The notes below the pieces were generated by a model that did no database searches, had not been told where the DNA came from, and saw nothing but the letters and a program-made list of their open reading frames with translations. Below, one piece after another: positions 50,610-58,702 of a stretch of 64,000 nt of DNA. The position numbers and the translations under genes were made by a program. The stretch lies in NCBI GenBank assembly GCA_041163745.1, contig JBEAQU010000015.1, positions 1-64,000 of the forward strand, written 5' to 3'. Position 1 is the stretch's first letter, and every line of letters starts with the position of its first letter. The stretch is from UBA6168 sp041163745 (GTDB taxonomy: Bacteria > Bacteroidota > Bacteroidia > Chitinophagales > Saprospiraceae).

Positions 50610-51589
50610 TCGGATTTGTTTATGTCCGAGGGGGTGCGCATGGCCATCGGCTAAGTTCTTTGGCTGGAAAAGCTGCTCATCCTGACAGGTAATGTAGCCG
50701 GTTCTTGGCATCGCATTGTACATCCTGGATTGTAAAACCAGTGTCCGGGTTCCGTTCAGCTTGCGTACAATCCTTTCCAAGGAGTAGTCGCTTTTCGCCC
50801 TGCATTCCCCTCGTTCCGTTCGGTATCCTTACCACCGGAATTCTACATTTCCTTCCGCCTCCCCCTCAATTTCCGGCAACAGGCTTGCCAACCCTCGGTC
50901 GGGAAAGCGACGAATGTTCCGACAGCCACACAACTGCCGTATGCCAAGGACTTTTCGAATTTTCTATTTCCGACCAATTGCTTTCTCCTTACCACAAAAT
51001 CGCTAAAAAGTCGGGGCCGGCGGCTTGTGTTTTGCTGCTTATCGCGAATGTAAGGTCTTTCGCACCAACTTTCTGATTGTAAACGGAATGATCTGCCGGG
51101 GTCGCGACAGGTGGTCTCAGCTCCTTCCAGCCGACCCGCGCCATGGATGCCGAATGAATAAATCGGATGCTGCGGATATCGTAAAGGGGCACCAAACCAC
51201 GGTGGGACGGATCGTCTGATGCAGCTGTTTCGTGTCTTATGGTCTTTTGATTCCGACCAAGACATACCCGCGACCCCTGCCAGGACGGCCTTCGGTCGAC
51301 ATATTTACTTCCCGCCTTGCCATGATGTCCGCCGGGGGCAGGGAGACCGACCTTGTCTGTGATCCCTGCGTCGATGTCCCCTCGGGATCGGGTCGGTGTT
51401 ATCAAACGGCGAAACTGCCGTTCATACTCATTGACCCGTTTTGCGGAGCGCCCCCTGCTGTCTTGGGATAACAGGAACCGAACCAAGGGCCAGCCGGCCA
51501 TACTTGGGTTAGAAGCGGGTTGGCCACTCACCGGTCATCCCGGTGAATATTGTCTTGGTTTGTTTACCCGTCCGCCATAATAGATGCCA
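50610..51589. other. About 1 kb with no recognisable gene
   Basis: This stretch lies between two convergent genes and looks less GC-rich than its neighbours. Open frames exist on both strands (for example 50989-51531 on -, 180 codons, and 50705-51076 on +, 123 codons), but they overlap, lack ribosome-binding sites and carry no motif or signal peptide I recognise. No tRNA-like fold, terminator or inverted-repeat ends were found. A decayed gene, an insertion remnant or an RNA gene are all possible. Confidence 0.5.
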
Positions 51590-54500
51590 TTATTCCGGCT
51601 GGCACCCTTCCAGCTGAATTTCAAAAAGTCCCCCCGCTTCCACCTCGAATCCTGGTAGGAGGGTCACGGAAGCGTTGGCCCTGAAGGTGACGAAGGTTCC
51701 GACAGCAACCGACCCGACGGAGGTCAGGTCCACACCGGATTCATAAATGCCTGCTGGAATCGGTACATCATCCACCGCAAGCAGGGAAGGACAGCAATTG
51801 ACCGGTTCCGACAAGGTGATCGGGTTTCCTTCATAGGAGGTGCTGCAAGTCGGGTCGTCGGCTGCGACAACGACAAGCTGATAATCCCCTGGCGCCAGGT
51901 TGCTGAAGGCAGGCGATGCCTGGAAGCTGGCCCCGCCGTTCACGCTGTATTCCAAGGTGCCGCCGCCGGATGCCTGGATTGTGATGGAACCTGTCGGCGT
52001 GGCGCAGGAGGGCTGGACGAGGGTCGGCGCGGAGACGGAGGGTGGGGAAGGCACCGGGTCGATGGTCACGGGATTGCCGGCATACGCGGCGGAGCAGGTC
52101 GGATCCGAGACCAGTCGGACGACGACATTGTAATTTCCGGGGCTGAGGCCGGCGAAGGAACTGCCTGCCTGGAAGCTGGTCCCGCCGTTCACGCTGTATT
52201 CCAAGGTGCCGCTGCCGGAGGCCTGTACCGTGATGGTCCCTGTCGGCGTGGCACAGGAAGGCTGGACGAGGGTGGGCGCGGAGACGCTGGGTGCTGCCGG
52301 TACCGGCGCGATGGTCACGGGATTGCCGGCATACGCGGCGGAGCAGGTCGGATCCGAGACCAGTCGGACGACGACATTGTAATTTCCGGGGCTGAGGCCG
52401 GCGAAGGCGCTGCCTGCCTGGAAGCTGGTCCCACCGTTCACGCTGTATTCCAAGGTGCCGCTGCCGGAGGCCTGTACCGTGATGGTCCCTGTCGGCGTGG
52501 CACAGGAGGGCTGGACGAGGGTGGGGGCGGAGACACTGGGTGCGGCCGGTACCGGCGCGATGGTCACCGGATTGCCGGCATAAGCGGCGGAACAGGTCGG
52601 ATCCGAGACCAGTCGGACGACGACATTGTAATTTCCGGGGCTGAGGCCGGCGAAGGTGCTGCCTGCCTGGAAGCTGGTCCCACCGTTCACGCTGTATTCC
52701 AAGGTGCCGCTGCCGGAGGCCTGTACCGTGATGGTCCCTGTCGGCGTGGCACAGGAAGGCTGGACGAGGGTGGGCGCGGAGACGGAGGGAGAGACACAAT
52801 CATTGAAAAGGATGTTGTAATCCTCCGTTTCCCCATATTGCAGTTGCGTACCGCATCCATCTGCGGCTGTAAGCAAGCCGTTACCGCTCCATCGGCAGCG
52901 AAGCCGGAGCGTGGAAGACCCCGGGGGAGTACCTGCAGGAATGACGATGGTGGTGGTGCTGCTACCATTGGCATTTACTGTTCCCAAGTTGAAGAACTCC
53001 TGGCTGTCCAGGTAGTCGCCGTCACCGTTGAGGTCGATATACAGGCCTACGGCCTGATCAAAGGCGCCTACGGACACCGTTACTTGGGCGGACATACCCG
53101 GTACAGCTGTCGGTCCCAACGGTTGGTAATTGGAAAGGTTGGTCGAGCTGGGGTTGGCACAGCCGGTATTCAGGTTTTGAAAAGCACCGAATGTAAAACC
53201 GTTGATAAAATCACCGGTGCTACATGTGTTCAGGTAAGTGGGAACAGGGCAGCAACCGGTTGCGGCCGTCAGGACGACCGGATTCGAAGCATAGGCGGTG
53301 GAGCAACTGGTTTCCGAGGCATATCGGACCCAAATATCGTAGCTGCCGGGCGGCAGGTTCGGGAAGGAACTGTCAGACTGCCAGGAAGCGCCGTTGTCCA
53401 CGCTGAATTCCATGGCACCTAAGCCGGAGGCCAGGACCTGGATGGTACCGGTGGACACCGAGCAGGTCGGTTGGGTTACTGTCGGGGTGTTGACCACCGG
53501 GGGGGAGCAGCAGCCGGGCGGATTGTTGATGACCACCGGGTTGCCGGTGTAGGAAGCCACACAGGAGGGGTCCGAGGCCAGGCGGACACTGACTTGATAT
53601 ATACCGGCGTTCAGGCTGCCGAACAAATTCGACGCCTGCCAGGACACACCGTTGTCAACACTGTATTCCAGGCTGCCCGAACCGCTGGCCAGGACCTCGA
53701 TGGAGCCGGTGGGGTTGGCGCAATTCGGCGGGTGGGTCACCGTAACGGAGGAGATGGTCGGCAGAACGCAGGGCGGGGGGGTTATGGTCAGGGGACGGAA
53801 ATTGGTGCTGAACAGAACACAAGCCCCCGCCTGCAGGATTTGTTCGGCGGATTGGCCCACCCAGGTGGCGGGGTTGACATTGGTTGGGCTGGGGCCGCTT
53901 CCGCTGTAGTAGGAGACACCGAATACCGTGTAGGTGCCGGCCGTCAGCGACTGAAAATTGGCCGTGCCGCTTACGGCCGCCACCGATCCGGTGGCGGCAT
54001 TGACGGCGGCATAGGTGTAGCTGTATCCTGTACCCGGTCCGGAGAGGCTCTCCAGCAGGTTGCCTGGTCCGCTGACAGACATATTCACTGTAAACGGGGG
54101 AGAAGCCAGCAGAGATGTCGCCAACAGTACATATTCCGTGCAGGCATCGAGGTTGGCCGTGACGGAGCTATAGATGGTGGTCGATCCGGAGGAGTTTCCC
54201 CGGTAGCTGGATGCTACGAAGCCGTTGCAGCCGCCGCCGGAATAACCGGATGCCTCGTACAGGACAAGGCCGGGATAGGAGGAGGAACCGCTGATGGAGA
54301 AAGAGTAGCTGCCGGAGACATCCACGGTGAAGGACAGGGTGGAGAACTCTTCGTTCCAGCCTTGTGTCACGCAACCCGTGCCGTCCAGGTTGAGACTGGG
54401 TATGGCCGTGGTGGGGCCTCCGGTGATTTGGAAAGCCCGCGAGCTGATGGAGTTTCCGAAGAAAAGTTGTTGTGACAATTGCAGGGAAGGGCTCAGGGAT

Positions 54501-56557
54501 GCAGCCGTCAGCGGGGAGATCGGGCAGATGTTGCTGGGTAGGTTTTCGCAAGGAGAAGAAACCTGGAAGTCTGCGTTGGAGATATCGAAGAACACCACAC
54601 AGTCGTTGTCCGCACATTCCACCATGATGCGGGCGTTCGAGGTGTTCGGGATGCCGGCGGGCAGTGAGACGGACTGGGAGCCGTCATTGGCGGTGGCGGC
54701 AGCCAGCAGGAAGGGATAATCATATCCGCCGTTTACGGACAAGCGGATGTTGACGGCCGAGCAGATGGCGTCGGTACCGTTGACATCCCAGGTCACGGTG
54801 GTGCTGGCGCCCGCGGTCAGGGATTCCCCGCCGTTAGGGGTGAAGACGGAAAAGGGTCCGCTGGCATGGACCGTCACGGCGAGTTCGTCGGAAGCCACTC
54901 CTCCGCCGCCGGTTTTCCTGTCCCTTCCGGTAAGCTGGAAATTCAGGGTTCGGGAGACGCTGGGCAGCGGTTCGAAGGAGGACGCATAGTCGGTGGCGAC
55001 CACAAGGTCCATGTTAGGGAAGGTCCGTTCCGGAGAAGTGCTGGGGGGATAGCTGCGGAAGAGCGGCGCGATGGGACTGGCCGCCGCTGTGCCGCCGATG
55101 AAGCCAGCCGTGGGGGAGACGCCGGCGCCGTCCTCGTCATATTGTTCCCAGCTGTAATGGATGGCATCCCCGTCAGGGTCTGTCCCGCTGCCGCGCAACC
55201 GGAAGGGCGTGCCCACCGGTATGGAGTGGGCGCTTCCGCAGGGGTTGGCTTCGATGGTGGGCACATTGTTGGCAGCGGCGGTGCCGATATGGCAGACCTG
55301 GGCGTTCATATGGGCGATGGCCTGGCTCAGGCTGTTGACATGGAAATACATGTCGTCGCTGCCGAGCGAAGGAATGTTCTGGGAGCTGCTGCAGAGACCA
55401 TTGTAAGACATGATCGTTGTGCCGCTACCTATTTCGTAGGAACTGCTTATGCTGATGTTGCTGCTGGTGCAGCTGCCGCCGGAGCCGTTCCAGGTATGCG
55501 GCATATTGAACATATGGCCCATTTCGTGGGCGAAGAGATCCAGCCAGCTAATGCTTGTGTTGTCTGAGCTGCCGCTCCAGCCGCCGCCTTTCAACACCCC
55601 GCCGCCGCTGAGCGGGTAGTTGACGCAGACCGCCCCCAGGTAGGCGACACCGCCGCCTGGCAGCTCTGCCGGTGCCTGGTCCGAGTCGTGCAGGACATGC
55701 CCCACGTCGTAGTCGCCGGCATCGAAGTTGGCTGCGATGGCGGCGGCTGCCGCGGCGGGACGGTTCAGTCCCGGCTCGAAAGGATCGGTGGAATAAAACG
55801 GGTAGATGTGCGGTATCAGCAAGGAGAAATTGACGGAGAGTTCGCGTTCGTAAATGGCCTCGATCCCGTTCACAGAAGAGAGCACCCGGGCTGTGGCGGC
55901 GCCGACAGTTCCGCCGTTGGCATTGTGGAATTCCCCGGTGGTGACGATGGCGAGGATATAGTTCCGGATGGTTCCCCCATTGGAAAAAGTGATTTTCGAC
56001 GGTGGAGGGGTTTCCTTGTCGGCCACCAGGGAAGGGTCCCAGTCACAATCCGCCGGCTGGTAGTCCTCTTCGAAGGAAACCGTATGCCAGAGTGGGTTGT
56101 TCAGGTCGAGTGACTGGATGCGCATGGCCTGGCCCGGGAAGAGGACGAACGCTTCCAGCCCGTGCGGAGTCAGCGTCACCCTGCCGGTGACGGAGGGATC
56201 GACGGCGGACCGTACGGCGTAGGTCTTGAAATCAGGGAAGGCCGCGGCGAATGCCGGCGCCATCAGGTCGGTCGTGGTGAAGCGGAAGGGGTGGCTTCCA
56301 CCGCCGGGCATCGGCAGTTCGTAGACGAGGGGGCTTTCATCCTGTCCGGAGAGGTCTTCCGCCGGGGCCGCCGAGAGGGCCGCCATAGCCTTTCCGATGT
56401 CGATGATAACGGAATCGGGTTGTCCGACGGCCGGCTGGGCAAGTTGTGCCACAGACGGTAAGGAGAGAGCCAGGAGGGCCATCAGCGGCAGGCTTCGGGC
56501 GGTCAGGCGGGTCGGAATTAAGCGACTGGAAAGAACGCTGTCAAAGAATGTGCGCAT
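51590..56557 (-). CDS. Secreted metzincin metalloprotease with SprB-like repeats and GEVED domain
   Basis: A 1655-residue exported protease. The N-terminus has a signal segment (RSLPLMALLALSLPSVAQ). A propeptide-like region precedes the reprolysin-like catalytic domain (~195-420). The zinc site is H344-E345-M346-G347-H348 with third ligand H354 (HEMGHMFNMPH); Asn sits where metzincins usually have Gly. A Met-turn (TIMSYNGLC) follows. Beta-sandwich modules lead to two diverged ~85-residue repeats, a GEVED domain (~1190-1270), then four more repeats; three of these are nearly identical 83-residue copies (PSVSAPTLVQPSCATPTGTI...). The C-terminus (VTLLPGFEVEAGGLFEIQLE) matches the 3-coathanger-type tail of Bacteroidota exoproteins. 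Export by T9SS is likely. Substrate unknown. Confidence 0.88.
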   Translation of the reverse strand: MRTFFDSVLSSRLIPTRLTARSLPLMALLALSLPSVAQLAQPAVGQPDSVIIDIGKAMAALSAAPAEDLSGQDESPLVYELPMPGGGSHPFRFTTTDLMAPAFAAAFPDFKTYAVRSAVDPSVTGRVTLTPHGLEAFVLFPGQAMRIQSLDLNNPLWHTVSFEEDYQPADCDWDPSLVADKETPPPSKITFSNGGTIRNYILAIVTTGEFHNANGGTVGAATARVLSSVNGIEAIYERELSVNFSLLIPHIYPFYSTDPFEPGLNRPAAAAAAIAANFDAGDYDVGHVLHDSDQAPAELPGGGVAYLGAVCVNYPLSGGGVLKGGGWSGSSDNTSISWLDLFAHEMGHMFNMPHTWNGSGGSCTSSNISISSSYEIGSGTTIMSYNGLCSSSQNIPSLGSDDMYFHVNSLSQAIAHMNAQVCHIGTAAANNVPTIEANPCGSAHSIPVGTPFRLRGSGTDPDGDAIHYSWEQYDEDGAGVSPTAGFIGGTAAASPIAPLFRSYPPSTSPERTFPNMDLVVATDYASSFEPLPSVSRTLNFQLTGRDRKTGGGGVASDELAVTVHASGPFSVFTPNGGESLTAGASTTVTWDVNGTDAICSAVNIRLSVNGGYDYPFLLAAATANDGSQSVSLPAGIPNTSNARIMVECADNDCVVFFDISNADFQVSSPCENLPSNICPISPLTAASLSPSLQLSQQLFFGNSISSRAFQITGGPTTAIPSLNLDGTGCVTQGWNEEFSTLSFTVDVSGSYSFSISGSSSYPGLVLYEASGYSGGGCNGFVASSYRGNSSGSTTIYSSVTANLDACTEYVLLATSLLASPPFTVNMSVSGPGNLLESLSGPGTGYSYTYAAVNAATGSVAAVSGTANFQSLTAGTYTVFGVSYYSGSGPSPTNVNPATWVGQSAEQILQAGACVLFSTNFRPLTITPPPCVLPTISSVTVTHPPNCANPTGSIEVLASGSGSLEYSVDNGVSWQASNLFGSLNAGIYQVSVRLASDPSCVASYTGNPVVINNPPGCCSPPVVNTPTVTQPTCSVSTGTIQVLASGLGAMEFSVDNGASWQSDSSFPNLPPGSYDIWVRYASETSCSTAYASNPVVLTAATGCCPVPTYLNTCSTGDFINGFTFGAFQNLNTGCANPSSTNLSNYQPLGPTAVPGMSAQVTVSVGAFDQAVGLYIDLNGDGDYLDSQEFFNLGTVNANGSSTTTIVIPAGTPPGSSTLRLRCRWSGNGLLTAADGCGTQLQYGETEDYNILFNDCVSPSVSAPTLVQPSCATPTGTITVQASGSGTLEYSVNGGTSFQAGSTFAGLSPGNYNVVVRLVSDPTCSAAYAGNPVTIAPVPAAPSVSAPTLVQPSCATPTGTITVQASGSGTLEYSVNGGTSFQAGSAFAGLSPGNYNVVVRLVSDPTCSAAYAGNPVTIAPVPAAPSVSAPTLVQPSCATPTGTITVQASGSGTLEYSVNGGTSFQAGSSFAGLSPGNYNVVVRLVSDPTCSAAYAGNPVTIDPVPSPPSVSAPTLVQPSCATPTGSITIQASGGGTLEYSVNGGASFQASPAFSNLAPGDYQLVVVAADDPTCSTSYEGNPITLSEPVNCCPSLLAVDDVPIPAGIYESGVDLTSVGSVAVGTFVTFRANASVTLLPGFEVEAGGLFEIQLEGCQPE
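52011..52800 (-). repeat. Three near-identical 249 bp tandem repeats inside the metalloprotease gene
   Basis: The landmark GGCTGGACGAGGGT recurs at 52011, 52260, 52509 and 52758, a constant step of 249 bases (83 codons). The units between these marks differ at only a few positions, mostly silent or in one residue (STF/SAF/SSF). A fourth, more diverged copy follows toward 51830. The in-frame period keeps the reading frame for any gain or loss of units. Confidence 0.9.
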
Positions 56558-56792
56558 AGTTTGATGTTTGGTGGTTCAGGATGATGCAAAACCAGATTCT
56601 CAGGGGCGTACGAAGCGGAAAGCGTCCATGGGCTGTTTCGCGTCGGTTGACTGGTACCCAGTCCGCGAAAGTCGGCGACGGCATGGCCTGAATCTATGGG
56701 AGCGTGGCGCTGGAGTGGCGAATTCGATTTTGTTGGTACTGAAGTCAGGCAGCTTCGATTCCGGCTTTGCAAGAAACGTGTTGCACAGCTTT

Positions 56793-56800
56793 CAAATGTA
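56793..56800 (-). promoter_or_regulatory. -7 box (TACATTTG) for the metalloprotease
   Basis: CAAATGTA on +, an exact TAnnTTTG on the coding strand, 236 bases before the ATG at 56557. A TTTG lies 12 bases further upstream, closer than usual for a -33 element. The intervening 5' region (56558-56790) shows nothing else recognisable. Confidence 0.4.
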
Positions 56801-56833
56801 ATGAGAAACTGTCAAACCTGTCGTATCTCTCCT

Positions 56834-56865
56834 AAAAAAAAAAACGAGCGGCAGCTTCGGGCTGT
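56834..56865 (-). terminator. Possible terminator of queA
   Basis: On the - strand a short GC stem (CAGC/GCTG around CCGAA, 56852-56864) lies ~60 bases after the queA stop and is followed, after seven bases, by a run of eleven T (A-run 56834-56844 on +). The T-tract is convincing, the stem is weak. Confidence 0.4.
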
Positions 56866-56924
56866 CTTGGTTCCAATCGTGCGCCCGGCACCATGATGGC
56901 AGTTTGATGCTTGCGGGAAACGGG

Positions 56925-58139
56925 TTACCGGAGCAACAGGGAGGCATCTCCGTAACTCAGGAAGCGGTAACCGGTGTCCAGTGCCTCCCGGTAGATGTCG
57001 CGCCAGGCCTCCCCGCCGGTGAAGGCGGATACCAGGAGCAGCAGGGTGCTGCAGGGCTGGTGGAAATTGGTGACCAGTCCGTGGCAGATGCGGAACGTAT
57101 ACCCGGGTACGATGTAGATGCCGGTGACACCGTGCAGCACGTCCGTGCGGTGGCGATCCATGTAGGCCAGCACCCGGCCGACGGCAGTCCGGCGGTCCGG
57201 CAGGACGGACAGGTCGTGGTGGTACGGCTCGAAGGGAGACACGGCGAATGGGCTGTCGGGATCCGTGCCCAGCCGCACGCCGAACCAGTACACACTTTCC
57301 AGGGTTCGCATGGACGTGGTGCCGGTGGCAATGACCTTCCTGGCTGACAACAGGGCCTCCAGGTTGCTGCGCTGCAGCATCACTTGTTCGTGGTGCATGT
57401 CGTGTGCCAGCGCATCCTCCGTTTCCACCGGCCGGAAAGTCCCGGCGGAGACGTGCAGGGTGAGCTCTTCCCGACGGATTCCTTTTTGCCGAAGCCGGTC
57501 GAGCACAGCGGGTGTGAAGTGCAGTCCGGCCGTCGGAGCGGCGACCGCGCCGGCCCGGCTGCCGTAAACCGTCTGGTAGGCATCTGCATCCGAGGCTTCC
57601 GCCTCCCGTTTGAAATAAGGAGGGATGGGAATCTTCCCGACTGCCGCGACGATCTGTTCGAAAGGAATCTCGGTCGCATCCCATTCGAACCGTACCCGTT
57701 TTTCCGCGCGGTGGAGGAGGTCGGCGCTCAGTGTAACCGGCTGACCGCCGACGGACAGCCGGGTGCGGAGACGCTGTCCGGTCCGCCACCGCCGCAGGTT
57801 GCCGACGGCACATTCCCATTCCACGACCCCATTTGCCTGCATGGCCGCCTCGACCAACGCCGGCTGCCGGGGGCTCAGCAGGAACGTCTCGATGACGGCA
57901 CCGCTTTCCTTGCGGAAATGCAGCCGGGCCGGGATGACCCGGGTGTTGTTGAAAAAAAAGATTTCGTCCCCCTCGAGCAGTTCGGGCAGCTCCCGGAAAA
58001 CGGTATGGCGGATTGCTCCCGCCCGCCAGACCAGGAGCCGGGAGGCGTCGCGCTCCGGCAAGGGATACCGGGCGATCCGGTCTTCCGGCAAGGGATAGTC
58101 GTATGCTTGGATTCGAATCGGTGACAATGGCGGCGGCAT
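56925..58139 (-). CDS. queA: S-adenosylmethionine:tRNA ribosyltransferase-isomerase QueA
   Basis: A 404-residue cytosolic enzyme that transfers and isomerises the ribosyl group of SAM onto preQ1 at tRNA position 34, making epoxyqueuosine. Family signatures include FFFNNTRVIPARLHFRK (~60), PPYFKREAEASDADAYQTVY (~180) and the highly conserved PTAGLHFTPAVLDRL, plus GTTSMRTLESVYW near 270. The start at 58139 (MPPPLSPIRIQAYDYPLPED) matches the DYxLPxxxIA family N-terminus. It is about 50 residues longer than E. coli QueA, as I recall for a long Bacteroidota form. No other queuosine genes are adjacent. Confidence 0.93.
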   Translation of the reverse strand: MPPPLSPIRIQAYDYPLPEDRIARYPLPERDASRLLVWRAGAIRHTVFRELPELLEGDEIFFFNNTRVIPARLHFRKESGAVIETFLLSPRQPALVEAAMQANGVVEWECAVGNLRRWRTGQRLRTRLSVGGQPVTLSADLLHRAEKRVRFEWDATEIPFEQIVAAVGKIPIPPYFKREAEASDADAYQTVYGSRAGAVAAPTAGLHFTPAVLDRLRQKGIRREELTLHVSAGTFRPVETEDALAHDMHHEQVMLQRSNLEALLSARKVIATGTTSMRTLESVYWFGVRLGTDPDSPFAVSPFEPYHHDLSVLPDRRTAVGRVLAYMDRHRTDVLHGVTGIYIVPGYTFRICHGLVTNFHQPCSTLLLLVSAFTGGEAWRDIYREALDTGYRFLSYGDASLLLR

Positions 58140-58264
58140 ATCCTGGTACGGTTTGTTCCTTTCGCGAAACTCCGAAGCATTTTCCGAACATGGAAGCCGA
58201 CAGAATGGAAAAATGCCGGACCATCGGGCATGAACCAAACAGTCGGATCACAAATCCGTAGCAG

Positions 58265-58605
58265 CCCAGCCCAGGAAGCGGGAAGCAAGACCATCCTGTC
58301 AACAACGAATCTGCCCAATGCAGCTAACCTTCCCTGTTGCGTGGGGAGCAGAATGCTCGTCAATAAATGGCGAGCAGATTTACAACATACAGACAATCAA
58401 ATTATATTAAATAAAAAAAATCCCCGTGACCAGCCAGGTTCTCTAAAATTCGCAGACCAGCTCTCCCGGCGAATCGGGGAGCAAGGACCTCCCGTGAACG
58501 ACGAACCTACCATCCCGTCACCACTTCGGCCACCACATGGCGCATCAACTCGGATCCAAGCGGAACCGACAATTGCATTTGCACCCGGCCCATCGCCCTT
58601 GTTCT
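58265..58605 (+). repeat. Dispersed palindromic repeat, degenerate copy C
   Basis: 58265-58430 is a decayed version of the first part of the 198 bp unit: GAAGCGGGAAGCAAGACC, then GGGGAGCAGAATGCTCGTCAATAAAT, then an A-run and TCCCCGTGACCAGCC. From 58432 it matches copies A and B (TTCTCTAAAATTCGCAGACC, then GGCGAATCGGGGAGCAAGGACC), and shares GCGGAACCGACAATTGCA and the following bases with copy A. It lies between queA and the haloperoxidase gene, ending just before that gene's -7 box. Confidence 0.75.
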
Positions 58606-58640
58606 GATGTGGAGCGATTTCCATTGTCGTGGCAAAAGGA

Positions 58641-58648
58641 TATATTTG
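58641..58648 (+). promoter_or_regulatory. -7 box (TATATTTG) for the haloperoxidase operon
   Basis: An exact TAnnTTTG, 55 bases before the ATG at 58703 and just right of repeat copy C. The -33 element is unclear (ATTG near 58623-58626). Confidence 0.5.
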
Positions 58649-58702
58649 CTACCACCTTGCTTGCTGACCCTGCCGAACCGTGAAGGACACAACAACTTGA
58701 CC

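Noticed and set aside
50989..51531. 180-codon open frame in the gene-free stretch
   Set aside because: No motif, signal peptide or ribosome-binding site, and it overlaps other open frames on both strands; kept only as part of an unexplained region.
56812..58305. 497-codon open frame overlapping queA on the same strand
   Set aside because: Arginine/proline/glycine-rich out-of-frame reading of queA.
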